From assembly GCA_963821925.1 (NCBI GenBank), contig CAWGFO010000007.1, positions 1 through 64,000 on the forward strand: 64,000 nucleotides of DNA, read 5' to 3'. The translations under genes and the position numbers were made by a program. Positions 9,385 through 17,335 of this stretch are shown one piece after another. The notes beneath the pieces were generated by a model that saw nothing but the letters and a program-made list of their open reading frames with translations, was not told the DNA's origin and ran no database searches. The first letter of the stretch is position 1; each line of letters opens with the position of its first letter. The stretch is from JAOUEA01 sp963821925. Its GTDB lineage: Bacteria > Actinomycetota > UBA4738 > HRBIN12.

Positions 9385-10425
9385 ATGAGACACCTTCCCC
9401 TCTACGCGCTGGCGTTCCTGGTGCCCCTGACGGCCACGCTCGTGCTCACGCCTTTCGCGGCGAAGCTCGCGATGCGCGTGGGCATGGTCGACCGGCCCTC
9501 GGCCAGCAAGCACCACTCCGAAACCACTCCGTACCTGGGTGGCCTGGCCGTGGCGGGCGGGCTGGCCACGGTCGGGGTCGTGGCGGCCAGCACGTCGGGG
9601 CGGCTCCTGACGGTCCTGCTGGCGGCGGCCGTGCTGGGCGGCCTGGGTCTGATCGACGACCGGGGCGGGGTCGGTCCCGTGGTCAAGATCATCGTGGAGG
9701 TCGGCTGCGCGCTGGCGCTGTGGGCGGTCGGCATCCGCGCGGGACTCTTCGGGCTCTACGGGTTGGACCTGATGCTCACGGTCGTCTGGGTGGTGGCCGT
9801 CACGAACGCGGTGAACATGATCGACAACATGGACGGGCTCTCCTCGGGGCTCGCCGCGTTGGCGTCGCTCACGTTCTTCCTGATCTCGGCCGGGAACGGC
9901 GACTACCTGGTGGCCTCCCTCGCCGTGGCGCTCGCGGGCGCGACCCTCGGCTTCCTCCGCTACAACTTCCCGCCCGCGTCGATCTTCCTGGGCGACGCGG
10001 GGACGCTGATGATCGGGTTCCTGCTCGCGGCCGTCTCGCTGCAGCTCGACCTGGTCGGCGAGACCGGCCTGGTGCACGCCGCGGTCCCGGTCCTGATCCT
10101 CGCGGTGCCGCTCTTCGACATGGTGCTGGTGGTCGTGGGCCGGGCCCTGGACTCGCGGCCGATCTACGTGGGCGGCACCGACCATTCCTCGCACCGGCTC
10201 GCGAGGATGGGGTTCTCCGGGCGCAAGGTGGCGCTGACGAACTACGCCGTGCAGATCGTCTGCTGCTGCCTGGCGATCGGGCTCGTGCACGTGCCCCGGC
10301 CGATGGTGATGCCGACGGTCGTCGCCCTCGGCGGCGCGGCGTGCGTGCTGCTGGTGGCCCTCAACTCGAGCGAGCGACGCAGGGCCGGCGGTACCGAGCG
10401 GCAGCCCACCCCCGAGGTAGGATGA
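9385..10425 (+). CDS. Undecaprenyl-phosphate sugar-1-phosphate transferase (WecA/TagO/MraY superfamily)
   Basis: Multi-pass enzyme that starts polymer synthesis by moving a sugar-1-phosphate, usually GlcNAc-1-P, from UDP to undecaprenyl phosphate on the inner membrane face. 346 residues with about ten hydrophobic segments. Landmarks are KHHSETTPYLGGLA, the LIDDRG double aspartate, NAVNMIDNMDGLSSG, FLGDAGTLMIGF and the C-terminal GGTDHSSHRL loop, the histidine-rich signature of the WecA/TagO branch rather than MraY. It starts one base after the epimerase stop and precedes the Wzz/kinase gene, as expected for a Wzx/Wzy or ABC-dependent glycan locus. Confidence 0.93.
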   Translation: MRHLPLYALAFLVPLTATLVLTPFAAKLAMRVGMVDRPSASKHHSETTPYLGGLAVAGGLATVGVVAASTSGRLLTVLLAAAVLGGLGLIDDRGGVGPVVKIIVEVGCALALWAVGIRAGLFGLYGLDLMLTVVWVVAVTNAVNMIDNMDGLSSGLAALASLTFFLISAGNGDYLVASLAVALAGATLGFLRYNFPPASIFLGDAGTLMIGFLLAAVSLQLDLVGETGLVHAAVPVLILAVPLFDMVLVVVGRALDSRPIYVGGTDHSSHRLARMGFSGRKVALTNYAVQIVCCCLAIGLVHVPRPMVMPTVVALGGAACVLLVALNSSERRRAGGTERQPTPEVG

Positions 10426-10450
10426 CCGCCCACCTTCCCTGAGGAACGAC

Positions 10451-12361
10451 ATGCCGTATCCCGACGACGAAACCCGACCTACCGACCTGCGCGAGTTCTT
10501 CGCCGTGCTGCGCCGGCGGAAGTGGTCGGTCATCCTGCCGACGCCTGCTGGTCGTCGGCGTGGCGCTGGCGTCGGTGTGATGCGCGGACGCCTCAGTATT
10601 CCTCGACCGCACGCGTCGAGGTCCTTCCCAAGACGGCCGAAGGCATCCTGCAGCCCGTCCTACGGCAACCAGTTCATGAACATGGACACCGAGTCGGCGC
10701 GCGTGACCTCGACCCCGATCCAGAGCGGCGCGGCCGACCTGCTCGTCAAGAGCGGACAGAGCGCCGCGCTGGCGACCGAGGCCGGCGTGTCGGTCTCCGT
10801 CCCGTCGAACACCACGTACCTCGACATCACCTGCACGACGGAGATGCCCGCGACGGCGCAGGCGTGCGCGCAGGCCTACGCCGATGCGTACGTGGCTGAC
10901 CGGACGGCCTCGGTGAACGAGGCGGTCGCGGTGCTGCGCCGGCCGATCGAGGACAAGATCGCCAGGCTCACACAGACGATCATCGCGCTCGAAACCCAGA
11001 TCGCGGCGACCACCGATCCGGAGGCGCGGGCCGCTCCTCGAGGGCACAGCAGGCGGACCTGGAGCAGGCTCGCGCGTCCGCACAGCTGCGCCTGGACGCG
11101 GTGCCGAAGCCGTCGGGCACGCCTGCCGAGGTCGTGAACCCGGCCGGCCTGCCGACCCAGCCGTCGAACAAGGACTACGTGACCACGGGGATCCTGGCGG
11201 CGATCGTGGGCCTCGCCTTCGGGATCGGCCTCGCCTTCCTCCGCCAGCGGATGGATGCGCGCGTCGGCCAGCACGAGGGGCTCGACGCGATCCTCGGGAC
11301 CCCCGTGCTCGCGGTGGTCCCGCACGTGGGCGGGCGGCGCAAGAGCATGGGATCGACGGTGATCGCCCTCAGCGATCCCGAGAGCGCCGCCGCCGAGGCC
11401 TATCGCTCGGCCCGTCCCGTGCTGCTGCATCGAGCCAGCGAGCACGAGGCGAAGACGATCCTGGTCACCGGGCCGGGCCAGGGGGAGGGCAAGTCCACGA
11501 CGACGGCCAACCTCGGCGTGGTGCTCGCGCGCTCCGGCTATCGCGTCGTCCTGGTCTCCTGCGACCTCCGCAAGCCCACCCTGCACCGGCTCTTCGGCCT
11601 GGCGAGCGAACCCGGTCTCTCGGACGTGCTCCAACACCGCTTCTCGTTGCGCGACGCGCTCGTCCGAACGGGGGTGCCCAACCTCGTGCTCCTACCCACC
11701 GGCGTCCCGCCCGCGAACCCCTCGGAGCTGCTCGGCTCCGGCGCGATGGCGGCCGTCGTCAAGGAGCTGCGTGCCAACGCCGACTTCGTCCTGCTCGACA
11801 GCCCTCCGTCGCTGGTGGTCGCCGACGCCCTCGAGCTGGCGCCCGTGGTCGACGGCATCCTGGCGGTGGTGGACGGGTCCAGGACCACGCAGGCGGATGT
11901 CTCGCGTCTGCGCGCGCAGCTCGACCAGGTCGGCGGCCATCTGCTCGGCTGCGTGCTCAACAACCTCGACCGCAAGTCGGCGTCTCGCTACGGCTCGTAC
12001 TACAGCGCCTCGTACCGCTACGGGGGGCAGGGGTCGCGGGGCGGCCGCCGCAAGGAGGACCGTGAGCGCGGCACGCCGGACCACGGGTCGTTCCCGCGGA
12101 GGGCCTCCGAGGTGAACGTGGAACTCGGCCCGACACCGATCGAGGGCTTCGACGTGAGCCCCAACGGGAACGGCAAGGTGCGTGCGCCGGAGGAGCCGGA
12201 GCCCGAGGTGGTCCCCGTGCCCCTCGATCGGCCCGACCAGGAGGAAGGCGAGCCCGAGGCGGACCTACACTCGGAGCTGCGGTCGGTGCTGGAGCCGGAG
12301 CCCGAGCCGGAGCCGGTGTGCGATGCCGGAGCCGCCGACCGACAAGGACATGTGGCGCTGA
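10451..12361 (+). CDS. Chain-length regulator fused to bacterial tyrosine kinase (Wzz-BYK), frameshifted
   Basis: Membrane co-polymerase with a cytoplasmic BY-kinase, controlling length and export of polysaccharide. The N-terminus RPTDLREFFAVLRRRKW fits a Wzz domain. A periplasmic coiled segment and a second membrane helix (GILAAIVGLAFGIGLAF) follow, then the kinase: Walker A GPGQGEGKSTTTANL, Walker A' VVLVSCDLRKPTLH, Walker B DFVLLDSPPSLVVADAL. A tyrosine cluster (SRYGSYYSASYRYGG) suits autophosphorylation, and a Pro/Glu-rich tail closes it. Frames break near 10545, 10600, 11035 and 12318. Correcting the last gives the ending MPEPPTDKDMWR with TGA at 12359-12361. Confidence 0.85.
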
Positions 12362-12397
12362 GCTCGGCGCGGCGTCCCGATCGCGAGGACGGCGGGT

Positions 12398-12960
12398 GAC
12401 GCTACGGCGAGCGCTGGTCACCGGCGGGGCCGGGTTCGTCGGATCCGGGCTCGTGCGAGGTCTGCTCGATGGCGGCTGCGACGTGCGAGTCGATCGACGA
12501 TCTCTCGACGGGGTACCTCGAGAACCTCGACGCGAGGTCGCCTCCGACATCGAGCTGATAGACGGGAGCATCCTCGACCGCAGCGACCCTCGGCCGAGCG
12601 CGAGGCCGCGGTCCGTGCGCCTTCCACAGGCGGCGATCGCCGATCGGTTCGGCGATCGGTGAGCAGTACCGATGCGGTCGCACGGGAGCTCGACGTCGAC
12701 GGGGACGTCCGCGGTCCTGATGAGTCGGCAACTCGACGCAGGCGTCGATCGTGGTCGTGCTACGCGGCGGCGTCGTCGGCCTACGGGAGACGCGGATGCA
12801 CTCGGCGATCACCGAAGCGTGCCCGCGGTGTCCAGCGGTCGTCCGTATCGCCGGCGCCGAGAGCTGCGGCGGGTCGAGCGACTCGCTGCCGCGGCGTCTC
12901 ACCGACCTGTCGGGCTGCCGAGCGTCCGCGCTCCGCGACTCGAACGTGTCGCGGCGACGG
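12398..12960 (+). pseudogene. Shattered nucleotide-sugar epimerase, C-terminal part missing
   Basis: Remains of a second extended SDR. GTG start with RALVTGGAGFVGSGLVRGLL, then pieces scattered over all three frames: DDLSTGYLENLD, EVASDIELIDGSILDRSD, VNVDGT-like and ALM segments, a YAASSSAYG-like piece near 12760-12785, AITEACPRCP, and VERLAAAASHRPVGLPSV near 12870-12930. In order, these match the first 60% or so of a UDP-glucose epimerase-like protein. The remainder is absent, and formyltransferase sequence begins within about 50 bases. Many indels in 550 bases is far more than elsewhere. Either a true pseudogene or a badly assembled patch. Confidence 0.7.
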
Positions 12961-12987
12961 CAGGATCGCGCGTCGGACGAGCCGGCG

Positions 12988-13728
12988 GTGATCCCGCGGC
13001 TCGCGTCCGAGCCGGGGATCGAGCTGGCGGCGGTCATCTTCGACGATCAGCGACCGACGGGCGGAGTGCTCAGGCGGAAGGTCAAGAAGGCGATCAAGAT
13101 CGGACCGCGGGGAGCCGCGAACGGGGTGCGGATCCGACCTTGGTTCTCGAGCGAGATCGACGAGCGGCTCGCGACCCCCGATATCGGCGCCGCCTGCGAG
13201 GAGCACGGCGTCCATTTCGTGGAGTCACCGCGCCTCAACGGACAGGAGACCGTTGGCGCTCTCGCCAGCTCCGGAGCCGATCTCGCGCTCTCGCTCGGGA
13301 ATGGCTACATCGCGCCACTCGTCTTCCAGGTGCCTTCCGAGGGCATGCTCAACGTCCATCACGAGCTGCTGCCGGACTACGGAGGCGCACAGTCGGTGAT
13401 CTGGCAGATCCACGATGGGCACACGACGACCGGCTACACGATCCATCGGATCGACAGAGGCATCGACACCGGCGAGATCCTGCTGACCGAGGAGCTCCCG
13501 ATCCGATTCGCGGGCAGCCTGCACGAAACCGTCGTCGAGACCCTGTGTGACGTTCTCCCGGCGAGCGCGCGAGGTCTCGCTCGTGTGCTGGTCGACTACC
13601 CGAGGTACGCGGCCTCGGCCCGCGCGCAGACTCCGGGGCGACGATTCACCACCCCCACGTTCCATCAGTTCCGGCGGATGGAACGGGTGCATGCGGAGCT
13701 GGCCCGCGGTTCGAGCGGATCGAGCTGA
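12988..13728 (+). CDS. Formyltransferase (GART/Fmt fold), 5' end probably lost
   Basis: 10-formyl-tetrahydrofolate-dependent formyltransferase domain, probably acting on an amino-sugar in this locus rather than on purine or tRNA, given its context. Counting from the GTG at 12988: Asn122 and His124 in LNVHHELLPDYGG and Asp160 in DRGIDTGEIL form the catalytic triad of the family; TTTGYTIHRID is also typical. The usual first strand and loop before VIPRLASEPGIELAAVIFDD are missing, and the open frame extends upstream into epimerase debris, so the true start seems deleted. Possibly inactive. Confidence 0.75.
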   Translation: MIPRLASEPGIELAAVIFDDQRPTGGVLRRKVKKAIKIGPRGAANGVRIRPWFSSEIDERLATPDIGAACEEHGVHFVESPRLNGQETVGALASSGADLALSLGNGYIAPLVFQVPSEGMLNVHHELLPDYGGAQSVIWQIHDGHTTTGYTIHRIDRGIDTGEILLTEELPIRFAGSLHETVVETLCDVLPASARGLARVLVDYPRYAASARAQTPGRRFTTPTFHQFRRMERVHAELARGSSGSS

Positions 13729-13804
13729 CGGCCGAACTCCGTCTGTCCTTCGCGCGGCCTTCGGCCGATGACGCCGTCGTCGGCCGTCTGACACCCTGAG
13801 GTCC

Positions 13805-14636
13805 ATGAGCGGTTACGACCTCCACACCCACAGCACCTGTTCCGACGGCACGAACTCGATCACCGAGAACGTGAAGCTCGCGCTCGACCGCGAGCTCACC
13901 GGCATCGCGATCACCGACCACGACACGACCGAGGGGTACGACGAGGCGTTCGCGGCCGCCGAGGGCACCGGCCTCGAGATCGTGCCCGGCATCGAGTTCT
14001 CGGCCGAGTACCAGGGCGCCAGCCTCCACGTGCTCGCGTACTGGATCGACCCCGACGACCAGGAGCTGCAGGCGGAGCTGAAGCGCCTGACCGATACCCG
14101 GTTCCGGCGCGGCGAGATGATGGTCGAGAAGCTCCAGGAGCTCGGCTACGAGATCTCGTTCGAACGCGTGCAGGAGATCGCCGGCGGCGGCCTGATCGCG
14201 CGCCCCCACGTCGCGAAGGCGATGGTGGAGGCCGGGATCGTGCCCACCGAGAAGGAGGCCTTCGACCGCTTCATCAGCGACGACGGCATCGCGTACGTGC
14301 CCAAGCACGCGCTCGACCCGATGCGGTCGGTCGAGCTGATCGAGGGCGCGGGCGGCGTCTGCGTGCTGGCCCACCCCGGCATGTGGAAGGGCCAGGGCTC
14401 GGTCCCCGACGTGCTGATCGAGGAGATGGCCTCGGCCGGCATGGTCGGGCTCGAGGTCGACCACCCCGACCACGACGAGGAACAGCGCGCGTACTACCAC
14501 GCGCTGGCGGCGCGGCTCGACCTGGTGCCGACCGGCGCGAGCGACTGCCACGGCGAGCGGTACGGCTACCGGATGGGCTGCGACACGACGGACGCGGAGC
14601 GGCTACGCCGAGTTGAAGCGCCGCGCCGGGAAGTAG
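13805..14636 (+). CDS. PHP-domain phosphoesterase (TrpH/RNase AM-like)
   Basis: Metal-dependent PHP-fold phosphoesterase, related to E. coli RNase AM (TrpH, YciV), which removes nucleotides from 5' RNA ends or hydrolyses 3',5'-bisphosphates. Metal-binding motifs are DLHTHSTCSDG (residues 5-15), ITDHDTTEGY, EIVPGIEFSAEY, ARPHVAKAM, LAHPGMW and GASDCHGERYG. The frame slips near 14600: the uncorrected reading runs into the next gene, whereas the shifted frame gives the family-like end YAELKRRAGK with TAG at 14634-14636. Closely follows the polysaccharide locus but looks like a housekeeping gene. Confidence 0.88.
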
Positions 14637-14639
14637 TCT
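14634..14639 (+). promoter_or_regulatory. -10 box of a leaderless promoter for the B2-like gene
   Basis: TAGTCT, seven bases before the GTG at 14647. No ribosome site is possible in that gap. It overlaps the corrected stop of the PHP gene. One of a set of such boxes in this window. Confidence 0.55.
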
Positions 14640-14646
14640 CGCCGGC

Positions 14647-15076
14647 GTGGTGACGGGTCTGCACAGGTGGAGGAGCCTCACCGAGTCCGAGCGACGCGTG
14701 GTCATCTGGTCGGGTCTGCTCCTCGCGTTCTTCCGCGGGCTGCTGCTCTTCGTCCCCTTCCGCTCGGTTCGAGCGACGGCGTCGTGGCTCGCCCGAGACC
14801 GGTCGTCGCGCAGCCCCTCCGCGATCCGTTCGGGCGAGCTCGTCGAGTCGGTCGCCCGGCGGATCCCGGGCACCACGTGCCTGCCGATCGCGTTGACCGG
14901 GTACGTGCGTGCTCGGTCAGGCGGGGCGGGCGCCGGTGTTGAGGATCGGCGTGACGAGGGAGGCGGGATCGGTCGAGGCGCACGCCTGGGTCGAGGTCGA
15001 CGGGGTCGTGGCGGTCGGCGGCGCCGAGCGTGAGCGATTCAAGGCGGTCGAGGGCAAGGACATCATGTCGGCGTGA
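14647..15076 (+). CDS. Lasso-peptide-B2-like transglutaminase-fold protein, frameshifted
   Basis: Match to the transglutaminase-like cysteine protease fold of lasso peptide maturation protein B2 (PF13471). Seen: LTESERRVVIWSGLLLAFFRG, RSVRATASWLARD, then the catalytic CLPIALTGYV cysteine and, after a slip near 14930, VEAHAWVEVDGVVAVGG with the catalytic His/Asp strand. Stop at 15074-15076. About 143 residues after correction, the normal size. No asparagine-synthase-like C protein, RRE/B1 or precursor peptide was found nearby, so a lasso product cannot be claimed; stand-alone B2 homologues occur in other settings. Its promoter appears leaderless. Confidence 0.75.
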
Positions 15077-15117
15077 GCCCGCCGTGCGCGCCCGGCTCGG
15101 GGTAGGCGTGTCGGTGG

Positions 15118-15143
15118 CGCGATGTATGTTCGCGATGTATGTT
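15118..15143 (+). promoter_or_regulatory. Tandem 13-bp repeat forming the toxin-antitoxin promoter/operator
   Basis: CGCGATGTATGTT occurs twice in immediate tandem (15118-15130 and 15131-15143). Each copy contains a TATGTT -10-like box. The second lies seven bases before the GTG at 15151, so transcription should begin at the antitoxin start codon. Direct repeats over the promoter are the usual binding sites of ribbon-helix-helix antitoxins, so this is the probable autoregulatory operator. Confidence 0.6.
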
Positions 15144-15150
15144 GGCCGAC

Positions 15151-15431
15151 GTGAAGCGCACGCAGATCTACCTCGAGGAACGCCACGCTCGTGAGCTCGC
15201 CGGCGTGCCGCGGCACGCCACACGACGAAGGCGCATCTGATCCGCGAGGCGCTCGACGCCTACCTGGGTCAGGGCGACGACGAGGCCGAGCGACTCCAGC
15301 GGTTCCGGGACGCGGTCGACGGCGCGGCCGGCATCGCCCCGTACCTGCCCGACGGCGCTGCCTTCGTGCGGGCATCGCGGGAGGGCGATCTCAGGCGGCA
15401 GGACGAGCTTCGCGCGCGAGCGCGTTCGTGA
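15151..15431 (+). CDS. Ribbon-helix-helix antitoxin (VapB/CopG-like), frameshifted
   Basis: Antitoxin partner of the PIN toxin that follows. The N-terminus KRTQIYLEERHAREL is a classic RHH strand and first helix. After a slip near 15195-15200 it resumes as ARHTTKAHLIREALDAYL (second helix), then an acidic tail DDEAERLQRFRDAV that would wrap the toxin. Start GTG 15151 is chosen because it sits seven bases after a TATGTT box; an upstream ATG at 15139 lies inside that box. The stop TGA overlaps the toxin GTG. With the frame as read, translation would end after about 30 residues. Confidence 0.72.
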
Positions 15432-15799
15432 GCGTCGTCCTGGACACGACGGTCCTGGTCGACGTGCTCCGGGGCGATCGGGCTGCGGTCGGGTTCGTGA
15501 TGGGTCTCGAGCGGCCCCCTTCGTGCAGCGAGGTGTCGCGGGTCGAGATCATCCGGGGCCTTCGGTCCCGCGAGCGGCCGGCGGCCGACCGCCTGTTCGA
15601 CGAGCTCGAGTGGTGGCCCGTCGACGAGGTCGTTGCCCGAACCGCGGGGGAGCTCGGTCGGACGATCCGAGCCAGCCACCGGAACGTCGGCCCCGTGGAC
15701 CTGATCGTGGCGGCCACGGCGAAGCTGCTCGAGCGGCCCCTGGCGACCTCCAACGTGAAGCACTACCCGATGTTCCCCCGGCTCAAGCCTCCGTACTGA
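15428..15799 (+). CDS. PIN-domain ribonuclease toxin (VapC family)
   Basis: 123-residue PIN nuclease, expected to cut tRNA or rRNA when free of its antitoxin. Acidic metal-binding residues are in place: Asp in VVLDTTVLVDVL, Glu in SRVEIIRGL, Asp in VGPVDLIVAATA, plus the C-terminal LATSNVKHYPMFPRL strand typical of VapC. GTG start overlaps the antitoxin stop by the GTGA pattern, so the two are translationally coupled. Confidence 0.9.
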   Translation: MSVVLDTTVLVDVLRGDRAAVGFVMGLERPPSCSEVSRVEIIRGLRSRERPAADRLFDELEWWPVDEVVARTAGELGRTIRASHRNVGPVDLIVAATAKLLERPLATSNVKHYPMFPRLKPPY

Positions 15800-15814
15800 G
15801 CGACGGCCGCCAAC

Positions 15815-15820
15815 TACCAT
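15815..15820 (+). promoter_or_regulatory. -10 box of a leaderless promoter for the RNA methylase gene
   Basis: TACCAT, seven bases before the GTG start at 15828, with no ribosome site between. It lies 15 bases after the toxin stop, so the methylase seems to have its own promoter. Confidence 0.5.
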
Positions 15821-15827
15821 CCGGCTC

Positions 15828-16637
15828 GTGCCCATCGAACGCCTCACCGACCCCGCCGACCCGCGCCTCCGCGACTTCACCGAGCTCCGCGACGTCGAGC
15901 TGCGCACCGCGCGCGAGGCCGAGGAAGGCCTCTTCATCGCCGAGGGGGAGAAGACGATCCGGCGGGCGCTCGCGGCCGGGTACGAGCCGCGCGCGTTCCT
16001 GCTGACCGAGGCGTGGCTCGCGTCGATCGACGACCTGATCGCGGCGACCGACGCGCCCGTCTACGTGGTCCCCGACGACGTCCTCGACGCCACCACCGGC
16101 TACCCGGTCCACCGCGGGGCGCTCGCCTCGTTCCACCGGCGGCCGCTCCCGTCGCTCGACGAGGTGCTCGACGGCGCCCGGCGGGTCGCCGTGCTCGAGG
16201 ACGTGAGCGACCACACGAACCTGGGCGCGATCTTCCGGAGCGCGGCGGCGCTGGGGGTCGACGCGGTCGTGCTGACGCCGCGCGCGGCCGACCCCTTGTA
16301 CCGACGCGCGATCCGCACGTCGATGGGCGCGGTCTTCTCGATCCCGTGGACGCGCGTGCCCTGGTTCGAGGGACCGGACCTGCTGCGCGACGCCGGGCTC
16401 ACCCTCCTCGCGCTCACGCCCGCGCCCGACGCGGTCGACCTGCGCGACGTCGACGCGGGCGCCCTCGAGCGCGCCGCGCTCGCGATCGGCAACGAGGGCG
16501 ACGGGCTCAGCGAGCGCTGGCTCCGCGCCGCCGACCTGCGCGTGCGGATCCCGATGCGCGAGGGGATCGACTCGCTGAACGCCGCGGCCGCGGCGGCGGT
16601 CGCCTTCTACGCGCTCGCGGACCCGCGGCGCGGCTGA
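15828..16637 (+). CDS. TrmH/SpoU-family RNA 2'-O-methyltransferase
   Basis: SPOUT (trefoil-knot) RNA methyltransferase, 269 residues, acting on tRNA or rRNA ribose. The N-terminal part (LFIAEGEKTIRRALAAGYEP) is the substrate-binding domain of TrmH/RlmB-like proteins. The SpoU motifs follow: VLEDVSDHTNLGAIFRSAAALGVD (motif 1 with Asn and Arg), AALAIGNEGDGLS (motif 2), and IPMREGIDSLNAAAAAAVAFY (motif 3, SAM knot). The actual target nucleotide cannot be inferred. Confidence 0.92.
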   Translation: MPIERLTDPADPRLRDFTELRDVELRTAREAEEGLFIAEGEKTIRRALAAGYEPRAFLLTEAWLASIDDLIAATDAPVYVVPDDVLDATTGYPVHRGALASFHRRPLPSLDEVLDGARRVAVLEDVSDHTNLGAIFRSAAALGVDAVVLTPRAADPLYRRAIRTSMGAVFSIPWTRVPWFEGPDLLRDAGLTLLALTPAPDAVDLRDVDAGALERAALAIGNEGDGLSERWLRAADLRVRIPMREGIDSLNAAAAAAVAFYALADPRRG

Positions 16638-16675
16638 GCCCGCCGACGCGAGCGGCCGGTAGCATCGCGAGCCAG

Positions 16676-17335
16676 ATGCCCATCGAGATGGTCTTCTTCG
16701 ATATCGGCGGCGTGATGTACGACGACACCGTCTACGCGCGCTCGTGGGTGCAGGCGCTCCGCGAGATGGGCGCCGAGTTCACCGACGAGGAGTTCGAGGC
16801 CGAGTACGCGGCCGCGCGCGCCGCGCAGTCCGAGTCGTTCCGCCGCCGGCTGACGCGCCGCTTCCTCGGCGAGGACCAGGACCTCGCCCCCGTCGAGGCG
16901 CGCGCCTCGAGGTACTGGTCGTACCCCGCCACCGCGCTCTACGCCGACACGATCCCGTGCCTCGAGGCGCTCGAGGGCCGCTACCGCCTGGGGATCATCG
17001 CGAACCAGCCGACCTCGGTCCGCGCCGCGATGGACCGCGACGGCCTCTCCCGCTTCTTCGAGGTCTGGGGCGTGAGCGACGACCTGGGCCTGCAGAAGCC
17101 GGACCCGAGGCTCTTCGCGCACGTCCTGTCCACCGCGGGGGTCTCGCCCGAGCGCACGGTGATGCTGGGAGACCGCCTCGACTACGACGTCCGCCCCGCG
17201 AAGCGGTCCGGGATGCGCGCCGTGTGGGTGCTGCGCGGCGAGGCGCCCGACGACCCGACCCCCGAGCAGCTCGCCGAGGCCGACGCCTCGGTGAGGACAT
17301 TGGCCGAGGTTCCGGGCATGCTTGCGGCATGGTGA
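16676..17335 (+). CDS. HAD-superfamily hydrolase
   Basis: 219-residue haloacid-dehalogenase-like hydrolase, cytosolic phosphatase type. Motif I MVFFDIGGVMYDD (the second acidic position is Gly-Gly, as in several HAD phosphatases and dehalogenases), motif II IIANQPTSVR, motif III Lys in LGLQKPDPRLF, motif IV VMLGDRLDYDVRPAKRSGM. Cap domain inserted after motif I. A TAGCAT box lies ten bases before the ATG, suggesting a very short leader. Its stop overlaps the ATG of the NADH dehydrogenase (ATGGTGA). Substrate unknown. Confidence 0.9.
   Translation: MPIEMVFFDIGGVMYDDTVYARSWVQALREMGAEFTDEEFEAEYAAARAAQSESFRRRLTRRFLGEDQDLAPVEARASRYWSYPATALYADTIPCLEALEGRYRLGIIANQPTSVRAAMDRDGLSRFFEVWGVSDDLGLQKPDPRLFAHVLSTAGVSPERTVMLGDRLDYDVRPAKRSGMRAVWVLRGEAPDDPTPEQLAEADASVRTLAEVPGMLAAW

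Noticed and set aside
14647..15076. A lasso-peptide biosynthetic cluster
   Set aside because: Only a B2-like gene is present; no precursor, RRE or asparagine-synthetase-like gene could be found nearby.
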